A stretch of 64,000 nt of DNA, from contig NZ_NRDF01000002.1 in NCBI RefSeq assembly GCF_003130205.1, positions 110,337 to 174,336 of the forward strand, written 5' to 3'. This DNA is from Aggregatibacter actinomycetemcomitans. Its GTDB lineage: Bacteria; Pseudomonadota; Gammaproteobacteria; Enterobacterales; Pasteurellaceae. The stretch's first letter is position 1. The number at the start of each line of letters is the position of its first letter. Of the stretch, positions 8,253 to 15,643 are shown in pieces. The position numbers and the translations under genes are program-made. The notes under the pieces were generated by a model that saw only the letters and a program-made list of their open reading frames with translations, ran no database searches and was not told the DNA's origin.

Positions 8253-8608
8253 TGAGTAAAGCATTTAGCAAATCAAAAAGATTGTTAGTTGCGGATAAAT
8301 GTAACTGGCATTGCGCATACTGTGGCGAAAAATTATCCAAAGAAACTATGGTAATTGATCACATTGTTGCTAAGTCAAATGGCGGTTCAAATCATATTGA
8401 CAATCTATTCCCTTCTTGCCGCAAATGTAATAGCTCAAAAGGAGTGAAGACTCTTGAGCAATTCAGGATGTATTTGTCTTTCAAGAAGGCAATCAAGCAA
8501 CCGGATTTTAACCAATATCAGATTGAATTTTTGGAAAAATCAGGGGTGTTTAAAACACTTAATATTATTAATGATCATACGTTCTTTTTTGAGAACTTGG
8601 AGGGTTGA
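8252..8608 (+). CDS. HNH endonuclease
   Basis: A 118-aa protein with an HNH fold: a zinc knuckle C-x2-C (HCAYCGEKL, near residue 21), the catalytic VIDHIVAKSNGG with Asp-His, an Asn in the HIDNLFPSC stretch, and a second C-x2-C (CRKC) followed by NSSKG. It probably nicks or cleaves DNA; in phages such genes serve DNA packaging, homing or host-DNA attack. Here it is an early gene between KilA-N and the replication remnant. ATG 8252 overlaps the KilA-N stop; a GTG at 8249 is the alternative. Confidence 0.8.
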   Translation: MSKAFSKSKRLLVADKCNWHCAYCGEKLSKETMVIDHIVAKSNGGSNHIDNLFPSCRKCNSSKGVKTLEQFRMYLSFKKAIKQPDFNQYQIEFLEKSGVFKTLNIINDHTFFFENLEG

Positions 8609-8609
8609 G

Positions 8610-9304
8610 ATGCGTTTTAGTACATACATCAACAGCGCAAAATGCCTCGAATGGGGCTTAAACGCTAACCAAGGCGCACTATTTGATTTACTTAACCAAT
8701 CCTCCTCATGGGCGAAAGAAGTTGTATGTGACGGTGAAGTATTTTACTGGGTGTCACGTAATAGTGTTATTGACGAGTTGCCGCTTTTTTACTCAAAAAG
8801 TGACACGGTTTATAGACACTTTAAAGATTTAGCTCAAAAAGGCTTAATCATTTATAAAAACATCGAGAAAAAAGACCTGATCAGATTAACCCAAAAAGGG
8901 AAATCTTGGAATGAATTTAATCAGGTTGAAATCCGAAAAAACTCGGATTGAAATCCGAAAAAACTCGGAAATAGATCCGACAGATAATAATACTAATTAT
9001 AAAAATACTAATAATCATAATACTTCTACGTCGGGAAAAAATTTCCCTCCGGCGAAAACGGGAAAGAAATTTGTTTACACCAACGATGATTTGTTGGCGG
9101 CTAATTGGATTTTTGGCTTGATTAAAAATTTAAGCCCTAACGTTAAAACACCTAATTTTGCGAGTTGGGTATTTACCAAGCGTCGGCGAGTTTGTGGCGT
9201 GGTGCAATGACGTTGACTATCACGCATTGGGATTGCCGACGGAAGCTGAACTAGTCGCCCGTCTGAAATCATTTAGCGGTCAAACACCGACACTACCGCG
9301 TTAG
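8610..9304 (+). pseudogene. Phage replication gene remnant: O N-terminus fused to P C-terminus
   Basis: From ATG 8610 a winged-helix replication-initiator (O-like) N-terminus is read, but a tandem 22-bp duplication (8926-8947 and 8948-8969) shifts the frame and causes a stop at 8949-8951. Removing one copy restores one continuous frame through NNTNYKNTNN, a disordered linker, into YTNDDLLAANWIFGLIKNL and PNFASW. There the O sequence ends and a +1 frame shows YLPSVGEFVAWCN and GLPTEAELVARLKSF, the C-terminal part of a P-type (helicase-loader) replication protein, stopping at 9304. So a frameshift and an O-P deletion (near 9165-9182) have both hit it. Confidence 0.75.
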
Positions 9305-9478
9305 AGTTTTTAACTAAACATCTTTCTGCGGCAGCCGGTCGTGAAGTTGCGATTAAAGCGCTACCATCCAATTACGGTAATCGCGTGACAGACGGGAAAA
9401 CTCGCGCGATGGTTAACGCTCGAATGTGCGGACGGGCATCAAGCCTATACGAAATCTCGGGCAACAACGACGCTTAAA
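9283..9478 (+). pseudogene. Orphan coding-like fragment at a deletion junction
   Basis: An open frame reads NTDTTALEFLTKHLSAAAG, then REVAIKALPSNYGNRVTDGK and TRAMVNAR, without a plausible start, and stops at 9478 after changing character near 9420. It looks coding (phage-like composition) but I do not recognise the family. It is squeezed between the P remnant and the baseplate hub remnant, so both ends are probably deletion scars. Confidence 0.4.
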
Positions 9479-9973
9479 GCCGGTGCAACAGATGAGCAAA
9501 TTGTTCAAGAATTACAGAAAACCATGCCAAAAGTGCAGACGGGCGCAATAGACATTCCGAATCAGCGTAAACTTCCTCGCGGGCGTGTATTAAACGGCAA
9601 CAGCCGGGATATTCTCACCAAGATCGCGCGTAATAATGGGGCGAATTGGTCTATTCAGGACGGTTCTTTGGTTTTTTTGCCGAAAGACAAGGTGTTGAGT
9701 GATGACGCCGTTTTGTTGTCGCAGGAAACAGGCATGATTAACGCACCGCAGCAAACTGATGATGGGCTTGAACTAACTTGTTTGCTTAATCCCGCATTGC
9801 AAATAGGCGGGTTAGTACAGGTGGAATCAATCTTAGAGTATTTTAACGGCGAATACAAAATCGTGAAGCTGGCGCATAGTGGAGATGGTATCGGCGGAGA
9901 CTGGCAAAGCAAGCTCACCGCGATTGGCGGAAAGTTTAAAAAAGTGGAATCTAAAAAGAACAAGAAAAAATAA
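9422..9973 (+). pseudogene. Baseplate hub-like tail protein, 5'-truncated
   Basis: The frame opens abruptly at about 9422 with ECADGHQAYTKSRATTTLKA, typical of the middle of a myovirus baseplate hub protein. It continues through an ATG at 9524 to a Lys-rich end at 9973. About the first half of a normal hub is missing. What remains includes NGNSRDILTKIARNNGANWS and QIGGLVQVESILEYFNGEYK, as in hub domains preceding the spike gene. The next phage gene is indeed a Gp138-like spike. Translation from ATG 9524 (149 aa) could occur but would lack most of the hub. Confidence 0.65.
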
Positions 9974-10047
9974 CCGCACTTTGGGAAGATACGGTTATTT
10001 ATCAGCTCCGTGCCGTAAAACTCTGTTCTTTAGGGTAGGATGTTAAA

Positions 10048-10332
10048 TTAGATTACACCGACGCGTAACTCAGCGCCGCAAGCATTGGCATAACGCTGCA
10101 AAGTCAGAAATGAAGCGCGGCTGGCATTTTTTTCTAATTTGCTGATTGCCGGTTGAGTTACACCCATTTTTTCTGCAACTTGAGAAATAGTTAGACCTGC
10201 GCGAATACGCATTTCTTGGAGTAGTGATTGCAGTTCCTCAATACGTTTTTCTTGCAAATAAAGTGCTTTAGTTTCTTCATCTTGAAGTAAGGTATCTTTT
10301 ACTTGTTTGTAGCTTATAGGTTTAATTTTCAT
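10048..10332 (-). CDS. HigA-type antitoxin (XRE family)
   Basis: A 94-aa protein with an XRE helix-turn-helix at about residues 42-80 (LTISQVAEKMGVTQPAISKL) and a helical N-terminal segment. It should neutralise the upstream RelE/HigB-like toxin and repress the operon. It overlaps the toxin's 3' end by 11 bp. Toxin-first order and an HTH antitoxin fit the HigBA subclass. The pair is inserted between two baseplate genes and read against them, so it is cargo rather than phage structure. Confidence 0.85.
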   Translation of the reverse strand: MKIKPISYKQVKDTLLQDEETKALYLQEKRIEELQSLLQEMRIRAGLTISQVAEKMGVTQPAISKLEKNASRASFLTLQRYANACGAELRVGVI

Positions 10333-10600
10333 CGGTCATTTCTCCTAAACGTTTTAAGGCTAATTGAATTTCTGATGGTGGGGTCTTTTGTGTGTTTTTA
10401 ATAAATGTACGTAGAATATAAATTTTCTTACCTACTGCAAAAGCAAAAAATGTACGGGAAATATCTTTATTGCCGGCGCGCAGCTCAAATAGACCATTCC
10501 CCATTGCACGTGCATGTGGAAAACGAAGTTCACTGCCTAATGCTTCCAATTTCAGCAAATGCCTCTGGGTGAAATAATAATTTAAACATACAACCCTCAT
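10322..10600 (-). CDS. HigB/RelE-like toxin (Gp49 family), possibly N-truncated
   Basis: A 92-aa RelE-superfamily mRNA interferase of the Gp49-like branch: LGSELRFPHARAMGNGLFEL, then RTFFAFAVGKKIYILRTFIKN and KTPPSEIQLALKRL match the core and C-terminal helix. Family members usually have about 20 more residues before LEALG, forming the first strand and helix. Here the start is an MRVVCLN stretch only 58 bp from the divergent phage gene, so the N-terminus may be truncated and the toxin weakened. Confidence 0.75.
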   Translation of the reverse strand: MRVVCLNYYFTQRHLLKLEALGSELRFPHARAMGNGLFELRAGNKDISRTFFAFAVGKKIYILRTFIKNTQKTPPSEIQLALKRLGEMTDEN

Positions 10601-10658
10601 AACTTTTAAGTTATGTAAATAATAACACAGCTAAAACATAAATCAAAGGTTATATTTA

Positions 10659-11303
10659 ATGAATTATGAACAATCGCTTGCTACCCCAGAGACGGCAACG
10701 GATCAACAAATCCAACAGGATAGACTAAATCTACATACCGCTCTGCCGGCTAAAGTTGTTAACTTCAACCCAGTAAAACAGACTGTTACGCTTGCAGTAC
10801 AAATCAAAATGCAGCTTACGGACGGAAGCAGCGCCGACATCCCGCCGTTGGTTGATGTACCGGTGAGTTTCCCCCGCGGCGGGGGATTCGCGGTGACATT
10901 CCCGCTACAGGCGGGAGATGAGGGCATTGCCATCTTTTCAGAACGTTGCATTGATGGCTGGTGGCATAGTGGCGGAGTGTCGTTGCCGTTGGATTTCCGC
11001 TTGCATGATTTATCTGACGCTATGTTTATTCCCGGCGTTTGCTCGGTGCCCAAAGCGATTAATGGCTTTTTTGCCGGTGGTTTATCCATGCAAACCCTTG
11101 ATGGTGGCACGTATATTCGCATTGTGAACGGTTCAATCAAGATTAAAGGGGATATTGAGCATGACGGCAATACAAAACAAAAAGGTGAGTTACATTCGAC
11201 GGGGGCGATTAGTAGCGATACGGACGTAAAAGCGGCGGGTATTTCAGGCAAATCACACACTCACCGAGGCGACAGCGGCGGAGCGACAGGGGCACCACAA
11301 TGA
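10659..11303 (+). CDS. Gp138-like baseplate spike protein
   Basis: A 214-aa membrane-puncturing spike. The N-terminal OB-type domain of the Gp138 family (residues 20-130) shows PVKQTVTLAVQIKM and VSFPRGGGFAVTFPLQAGDE with SERCIDGWW. A short beta-helical part follows, and the tip GKSHTHRGDSGGATGAPQ carries an H-x-H motif that binds iron in related spikes. In a contractile tail it sits under the hub and pierces the outer membrane. It overlaps the gp25-like gene by 4 bp. It looks full length, but no functional tail can be built without the missing genes. Confidence 0.8.
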   Translation: MNYEQSLATPETATDQQIQQDRLNLHTALPAKVVNFNPVKQTVTLAVQIKMQLTDGSSADIPPLVDVPVSFPRGGGFAVTFPLQAGDEGIAIFSERCIDGWWHSGGVSLPLDFRLHDLSDAMFIPGVCSVPKAINGFFAGGLSMQTLDGGTYIRIVNGSIKIKGDIEHDGNTKQKGELHSTGAISSDTDVKAAGISGKSHTHRGDSGGATGAPQ

Positions 11304-11659
11304 CAACAAGAGTAAGACGGCTGGATAAAAATCACGATTGGACGTTTGGGCAAGGTTTTTCGAACTACGCCACTGAATCTGAAGCTATCGCGCAGAATGT
11401 GCAAACCCGCCTTTGGTCGTTTGCCAATGACTGGTTTCTAGATTTAGAACATGGCTTGCCATGGCTTGAGCAAATGGGGCGCGGTGTCAATCTGGCAGAT
11501 TGGGAAATCAAAATTAAGCGTCATGTGTTGGAGACTGAAGGAGTGTCAAAAATCACCGACTATCAGGCTGATTTTGAACCCGATTCGCGCAAACTGACAA
11601 TATCCATTGATTATCAGGACATTTACGGGCAACAACAGACCGCACGCTATACAGCTTAA
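11300..11659 (+). CDS. gp25-like baseplate wedge protein
   Basis: A 119-aa GPW/gp25 family protein. RRLDKNHDWTFGQGFSNY, then IAQNVQTRLWSFANDWFLD and GLPWLEQMGRG are characteristic, and the C-terminus ends in a beta-strand run (LTISIDYQDIYGQ). It links wedge to sheath in contractile phage tails. The start overlaps the spike stop (ATGA). The usual next gene, a J-like wedge protein, is absent; HicAB on the other strand follows. Confidence 0.8.
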   Translation: MTTRVRRLDKNHDWTFGQGFSNYATESEAIAQNVQTRLWSFANDWFLDLEHGLPWLEQMGRGVNLADWEIKIKRHVLETEGVSKITDYQADFEPDSRKLTISIDYQDIYGQQQTARYTA

Positions 11660-11684
11660 AGTGCGGTCAAATCGACCGTATTTT

Positions 11685-12104
11685 TTAATGAACCGATAAA
11701 TTAATTTCGCGCCCTAATTTTTTAAAGGCTTTTTCAACAAAATCAATTTTGGATGGGTGGCGAAAATCTAATAAGCGATCGACTTGCGGCATGTGAACAT
11801 CAAGACGGCGCGCCATTTCAGCTTTTCGCACACCTTGTGCGAGCATTTCATTGAGTAAGAAGACTTTTAGTGAACGCAATAAGGAAAGCGGAACCGTATA
11901 TTGCCCATCTTTTGGCTGGCTTGGCATTGGAATTGGGCGTTTATCATCAAAATAAAATTCAAGGGCGGTTTCTAAACCTTCTTCCGCTTCAAGTAGTGCG
12001 CTTTCAATATCTTCACCTACACTTGCCATTTCGGGAATGTCGGGGCAAGTGACAAGGAATGTACCGTTATCATCCGGGGTGATTTCAACAGGGTAGCGTA
12101 ACAT
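11685..12104 (-). CDS. hicB: HicB antitoxin
   Basis: A 139-aa HicB. The N-terminal partial RNase-H-like fold (VEITPDDNGTFLVTCPDIPE, then ALLEAEEGLETALEFYFDD) binds and blocks HicA. A C-terminal helix-turn-helix (KAEMARRLDVHMPQVDRLLD, about 94-113) binds the operon's operator. It lies 51 bp downstream of hicA on the same strand. Its length and domain order are normal for HTH-bearing HicB, so the system appears intact. Confidence 0.92.
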   Translation of the reverse strand: MLRYPVEITPDDNGTFLVTCPDIPEMASVGEDIESALLEAEEGLETALEFYFDDKRPIPMPSQPKDGQYTVPLSLLRSLKVFLLNEMLAQGVRKAEMARRLDVHMPQVDRLLDFRHPSKIDFVEKAFKKLGREINLSVH

Positions 12105-12155
12105 GGTTTCTCCTTAAATCGTTTGAGAAAACGCCCCTTTTCAGAGGCGAAAGAC

Positions 12156-12338
12156 TTATTTTAAGTTTAAGTCTTTTTTGATTTTGTGAACTAAGCCGGT
12201 ACCGATTTCTTTACTACCATGGTAGGGAAAGACAGTTTGGCACTCATTCAACGTTACCTTGCGATGACTTCCGCGCTTGGTTGCTTCGACTTTGCAGCCT
12301 TGCTCAAGCAAGTATCGCAAGAATTCACTGTATTTCAT
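12156..12338 (-). CDS. hicA: HicA mRNA interferase toxin
   Basis: A 60-aa dsRBD-like toxin. Catalytic His is in RGSHRKVTL (about residue 23). The start is set at 12338 because GGAGGT lies 7 bases upstream; the longer frame extends through the operator. It cleaves mRNA independently of ribosomes when free of HicB. Toxin-before-antitoxin order is the usual one for hicAB. Confidence 0.92.
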   Translation of the reverse strand: MKYSEFLRYLLEQGCKVEATKRGSHRKVTLNECQTVFPYHGSKEIGTGLVHKIKKDLNLK

Positions 12339-12372
12339 CGGGGTACCTCCTTTGCTATACAGTGAAGATAGA

Positions 12373-12410
12373 ATACAACAAATTTGTTGTATGTGCAACA
12401 TTTTTGTTGT
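12373..12410 (-). promoter_or_regulatory. hicAB operator
   Basis: A perfect 20-bp palindrome with arms ATACAACAAA/TTTGTTGTAT (12373-12392) is followed by a second, imperfect copy with ACAACA/TTTGTTGT spacing (12396-12410). It sits just upstream of the hicA ribosome site, where HicB is expected to bind. Confidence 0.65.
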
Positions 12411-12591
12411 GTTTTTTAAGTGATGATTTATTTGATAAGCTTTTTTCAAAAGCCTGTTTAAAACGTAGGTTTTTTTATAATGGAATCTGCGACGCAGATC
12501 GCAAAATTGAAATAAATTTGAGGTAGAACTTACGGAAATGTCTTGGGTTTTGTAGAATGGGCGTCTCTATTAAACCAAGAGGAATCCAAAA

Positions 12592-13740
12592 ATGAGCGAT
12601 CAAATTTTCAAAGAAAAAATATTAGCGCATTCTCAACATATTATGAGAGTTGGGCAACATTGTACAACCGAAGAAACAACGAAGCAGGCTTTGATTCTTC
12701 CTTTTCTTGATATTTTAGGATTTTCAGCCTATGACCCAACCAAAGTAAAGGCAGAATATGCCGCTGATTTTACTGGTGCTAAAAATGGTGAACGAGTTGA
12801 TTATGCTTTATTCTGTCATAATGTACCGGTTATGTTTATTGAGGCTAAGTCTTATAACGAAGATTTAACCAATCATTCTCCACAGCTTGCCAGATATTTT
12901 AATGCTACGCCGGAAGTAGCTGTGGCTGCAATTACAAACGGGCGTGAATGGCGTTTTTTTACCGATTTAAAAGATAAAAACATCATGGATAATGCGCCAT
13001 TTTTACGCGTTAATTTTGAATCGCTTGATGAAACAAAAATACCGCAATTATCTCAATTTTGTCATGATAAGTTTCAGCCGGAAGCATTGCGGACATTAGC
13101 GGAAGAAAGTATTTATTTATCAGCCTTTACTAAAACCATTTCATCTTCATTAAAAGAAGTGGATAGTGAATTTGTTCGCTATGTGGCAGGGCGCGCTAAT
13201 ATTGGAAGACAGCTAAATCAACGCTTTATTGAATCTATCACGCCAATAGTCAAGCAAGCGGTAGAAAAAGCAGTAAGTGACATGGTAGTTTCAGGATTGT
13301 CGAAAAAAGCTGTTGATACCGAATCTGTTAATGAGCCCGAATCTGAAATCATTGATGAGACTGCTCCGATTATAGATCCTGAAAACAGCAAAATAGTTAC
13401 CACATATACTGAGAGACAAGTTTTGGAATATGTTTCCATGATTCTTGGAAGCGAAGCCGATTTAGTAGCAAAAGATACTGAAAGCTATTTCAGCGTCCTA
13501 TATCAGGGTAAATCAAACAGATGGATTTTGCGTTATTTCGACAATAAACAACGACCATCTATTATTATTCCTATTGAATTAACCTCAGAAAATCAAAAAG
13601 AGATTGCTAGATCTGGGTTAGAAATTTCAGGTAGTCAAATTATTATTGATTGCCCTGAAAATATTTTGAGATTAAGCGGCATTATTCGAGATTGTTTTGA
13701 ATATTGTATAAATGATGATAACTTTAGGAAAAAATCCTAA
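12592..13740 (+). CDS. Stand-alone HsdR N-terminal-type nuclease protein
   Basis: A 382-aa protein whose first half resembles the N-terminal nuclease domain of type I restriction R subunits (HSDR_N_2-like). It has the TEETTKQALILPFLDILGF lead-in and a PD-(D/E)xK core with Asp70 (ERVDYALF) and Glu84-Ala-Lys86 (FIEAKSYNED), then ITNGREWRFFTDL. A linker rich in E, S, T and P (about 238-260) joins a C-terminal domain ending in FRKKS. There is no helicase domain and no partner M/S gene nearby. As prophage cargo it could attack incoming DNA, but this is inferred; the true role of the family is not clear to me. Confidence 0.7.
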   Translation: MSDQIFKEKILAHSQHIMRVGQHCTTEETTKQALILPFLDILGFSAYDPTKVKAEYAADFTGAKNGERVDYALFCHNVPVMFIEAKSYNEDLTNHSPQLARYFNATPEVAVAAITNGREWRFFTDLKDKNIMDNAPFLRVNFESLDETKIPQLSQFCHDKFQPEALRTLAEESIYLSAFTKTISSSLKEVDSEFVRYVAGRANIGRQLNQRFIESITPIVKQAVEKAVSDMVVSGLSKKAVDTESVNEPESEIIDETAPIIDPENSKIVTTYTERQVLEYVSMILGSEADLVAKDTESYFSVLYQGKSNRWILRYFDNKQRPSIIIPIELTSENQKEIARSGLEISGSQIIIDCPENILRLSGIIRDCFEYCINDDNFRKKS

Positions 13741-13750
13741 TAAAATCATA

Positions 13751-13778
13751 AAAGCCTGTTTACAAAACAGGCTTTTTT
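13751..13778 (+). terminator. Terminator of the HsdR_N gene
   Basis: AAAGCCTGTTT and AAACAGGCTTT arms with a 3-4 nt loop, followed by a T-run, 10 bases after the stop codon. Confidence 0.85.
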
Positions 13779-13870
13779 TATTAATATCCCCCTTAAGGCG
13801 TCAGAAACCTAAATCACAAGCGGAAATCCGCACCCGTCAGACAAGCGGTTTTTTTATGTCCAAAATTTGA

Positions 13871-14010
13871 GATCACTTTCTCGCCATTAAAAAGTGATTT
13901 TAGAAAACTCAATGTCGAGAGGGCGGAGAATACAATACCCTAAAGGGGAATAATCCCGGCCGAACTTGTGACGGTTTCTGAACCTCTCGGCGCCCTATAT
14001 GGGCCAATTA
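13871..14010 (+). ncRNA. Structured leader upstream of Bro-N remnant (C4-like candidate)
   Basis: The 300-bp gap before the Bro-N gene is highly structured. ATCACTTT/AAAGTGAT bracket a first hairpin (13872-13898). CGAGAGG (13916-13922) pairs with CCTCTCG (13983-13989). Overlapping GGGCG (13921-13925) can pair with CGCCC (13991-13995), and GCCCTATATGGGC offers a competing hairpin. Inside lie CCCTAAAGGG and GGGAATAATCCC hairpins. Phages P1/P7 place the C4 antisense RNA ahead of their antirepressor gene, and the target gene here is of antirepressor type. Assignment to C4 is inferred from position and foldability only. Confidence 0.4.
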
Positions 14011-14041
14011 AACTTCAGAAAACAATCACAGGAGGCATTCT

Positions 14042-14834
14042 ATGTCTAATCAATCTCAATTATCCACATTCAGCTTTGAATCAAATTCTATCCGAACTCT
14101 AGCCATTAATAATGAGCCTTGGTTTATTGCTAAGGATCTTTGCAATACGTTAAAAATCTCTAACGTAAGCGATGCATTATTAAAGTTAGATGATGACGAA
14201 AAAGCGACTATCGGTTTATGCACTATCGGTTACCCAGGACATTATCGCATTAGGGCGAGAGGTAGAAACGGCAAAGCTTGCTCAAAATAGCGATAATTAC
14301 AGCACTGATAATGTTATTTCTTTAAATACGAATAACAAAATCAGCAATAAAAAATCTAATCCATTAGAAATTATTGAAAATGGTATTTATGCAATATCTT
14401 CAACTATTGGCATGAAGCCTAATGTTTGTGTAATCGCCGGGGACGTTTGGAAAGTTTTAAAAGAAAATGAAATTATCTTAGAGCGCATTAAATATACCCG
14501 CACCGGTATTTTAACCCCGGAAATATTTGCCGAGCTAATAGGCGTTAAGAATGTAAAAATTGGCGAAGCAGTACAACAGGTCGGCGGAAAGTTAGAAAAA
14601 ATCTGGTCTAATTGTATTATCCTTGCCTATGTATCCGAGAAAGCAAAAAATAATAAAGGCAACATTTTTGACCCGTCTTACGGTTATACAGTAAGACGCA
14701 GTAAAGGGTTGTTTGTTGATACCTATTTTGAGCACGGTGGGAAGGTTCAGGTTGTGCGTTGTACTGATATTTATAAACCGCACTTATTGGGTAAATCAGC
14801 AGGCTATCTAATCAAGGATTGCCTTGCCGGTTAA
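14042..14834 (+). pseudogene. Bro-N antirepressor N-terminus joined to major capsid C-terminus
   Basis: From ATG 14042 (AGGAGG upstream) a Bro-N domain is read: IRTLAINNEPWFIAKDLCNT, ISNVSDALLKLDDDEKATIG. That frame ends at 14290. From about 14250 a different frame carries the C-terminal two thirds of a phage major capsid protein: REVETAKLAQNSDNYSTDNV, then MKPNVCVIAGDVWKVLKENE, LERIKYTRTGILTPEIFAEL, and SYGYTVRRSKGLFVDTYFEH to LIKDCLAG at 14834. The two genes were fused by a deletion out of frame, removing the antirepressor C-terminus and the capsid N-terminus with everything between. Confidence 0.75.
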
Positions 14835-14842
14835 AATCGTTC

Positions 14843-14869
14843 AAAATAGCCTCATTTAGAGGCTATTTT
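14843..14869 (+). terminator. Terminator after the capsid remnant
   Basis: AAAATAGCCTC/GAGGCTATTTT arms (11 bp) with loop ATTTA, followed by a T-rich stretch. It ends the last recognisable prophage sequence. Confidence 0.85.
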
Positions 14870-15332
14870 CATTTTTTCCCCAAGCCCGCGCCAAGAGGTT
14901 AGATTTTCTAAAAATACCCCGGAATCAGGTTGAATTATGTTGAATTTAGCGGACGAAAGGTTATATTGTAGGCAATCAGTTTAATGACTTTGTAAAATAG
15001 TACCCATTTAGGTACCCAATTCAATAATATCTATTTTATTTTTATTTGTTTATCAAATGGTTGTTTGTTTAGTTTGGTTGTGATTATCGCCGAAAGCTGA
15101 TTAGACAAGCATGTAAATTCAACAAAATAGATTGTTTTTATTTCCCGGTTGTGTTCTAATGCGCTCCACGCTAGATAATCACTTCAGTAAGTTAGTTATT
15201 TCGGTTCTTCCTCATTCAAGTTTTAAATTTGCGCTTTGAAGATTCTATTTATCCATCTCTGTTTAAGTCAAATCGCTAGCGGTTCATGCTTTTGCAAGCA
15301 TATAATTTCATTACTTTAAGAAGGAAGACAAC
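14870..15332. other. Gene-free stretch at the prophage right edge and csp leader
   Basis: About 460 bp without a convincing gene. The left part (to about 15050) may hold the lost attachment site; TACCCATTTAGGTACCC near 15001 contains a short direct repeat of TACCC. The right part is AT-rich and probably contains the long untranslated leader of the cold-shock gene. I saw no copy of the tRNA-Ala 3' end. Confidence 0.5.
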
Positions 15333-15542
15333 ATGTCTAAATTAAATGGCACCGTAAAATGGTTTAACTCCACAAAAGGCTTTGGTTTTATTGCTCCTAC
15401 GGATGGTTCAAAAGATGTATTCGTACATTTCTCCGGCATCGTCGGTAACAATTTCCGTACCTTAAACGAAGGCGACCGTGTGGCGTATAACGTACAGGAT
15501 TCCCAACGCGGTCCGACAGCGGTTGAAGTTGAAGTGGTTTAA
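15333..15542 (+). CDS. Cold-shock protein, CspA/CspE type
   Basis: A 69-aa single OB-fold RNA chaperone. RNP1 is GFGFIAP and RNP2 is VFVHFSGI; the family opening GTVKWFN is present. It melts RNA secondary structure at low temperature or in growth transitions. AAGAAGGAAG precedes the ATG. The spacious AT-rich upstream region fits a leader-regulated csp gene. Which csp paralogue this is cannot be decided here. Confidence 0.93.
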   Translation: MSKLNGTVKWFNSTKGFGFIAPTDGSKDVFVHFSGIVGNNFRTLNEGDRVAYNVQDSQRGPTAVEVEVV

Positions 15543-15560
15543 TTGACACATTTCCCAACG

Positions 15561-15593
15561 AAATTAGCCCTTTATTTAAAGGGCTAATTTTTT
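15561..15593 (+). terminator. csp terminator
   Basis: AAATTAGCCCTTT/AAAGGGCTAATTT arms with a short loop and a T-run, about 20 bases after the csp stop. Confidence 0.85.
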
Positions 15594-15643
15594 ATCTATC
15601 GAATGGCTATGCATTAAAAACGCCGAGAAAAAACACCGCACTT

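Larger units (their letters stand above)
1963..14880. mobile_element. Defective lambdoid/myovirus-like prophage remnant
   Basis: The element starts at tRNA-Ala with int and xis. A lambda-like immunity region follows, then early genes (Cro-like, YmfL, KilA-N, HNH, replication O/P), baseplate genes (hub fragment, Gp138-like spike, gp25-like) and a capsid fragment. Terminase, portal, tail tube, tape measure and lysis genes are missing. Several genes are fused across deletion junctions, so it cannot make particles. Intact-looking cargo survives: a RexAB-like pair, HigBA, HicAB and an HsdR_N protein. The right boundary is approximate; a strong terminator at 14843-14869 closes the last phage-like reading frame and cspA-type host sequence follows. 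Confidence 0.85.

Noticed and set aside
10703-11260. A 185-codon frame on the complement of the spike gene.
   Set aside because: It lies wholly opposite a recognised baseplate gene, has no ribosome site and shows no family features; it mirrors the GC-rich codons of the real gene.
1963-14880. Insertion-sequence transposases inside the prophage.
   Set aside because: No DDE or HUH transposase motifs were seen; the gene losses look like simple deletions.
15001-15017. TACCC-TTTAGG-TACCC as an integration core site.
   Set aside because: The repeat is only five bases and not matched at the tRNA end; it is noted only as a possibility.
14880-15332. Right attachment site as a repeat of the tRNA-Ala 3' end.
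   Set aside because: Reading this stretch I found only an isolated CAAGAGGT shared with the tRNA, too short to mean anything. The site may be deleted or lie outside the assumed boundary.
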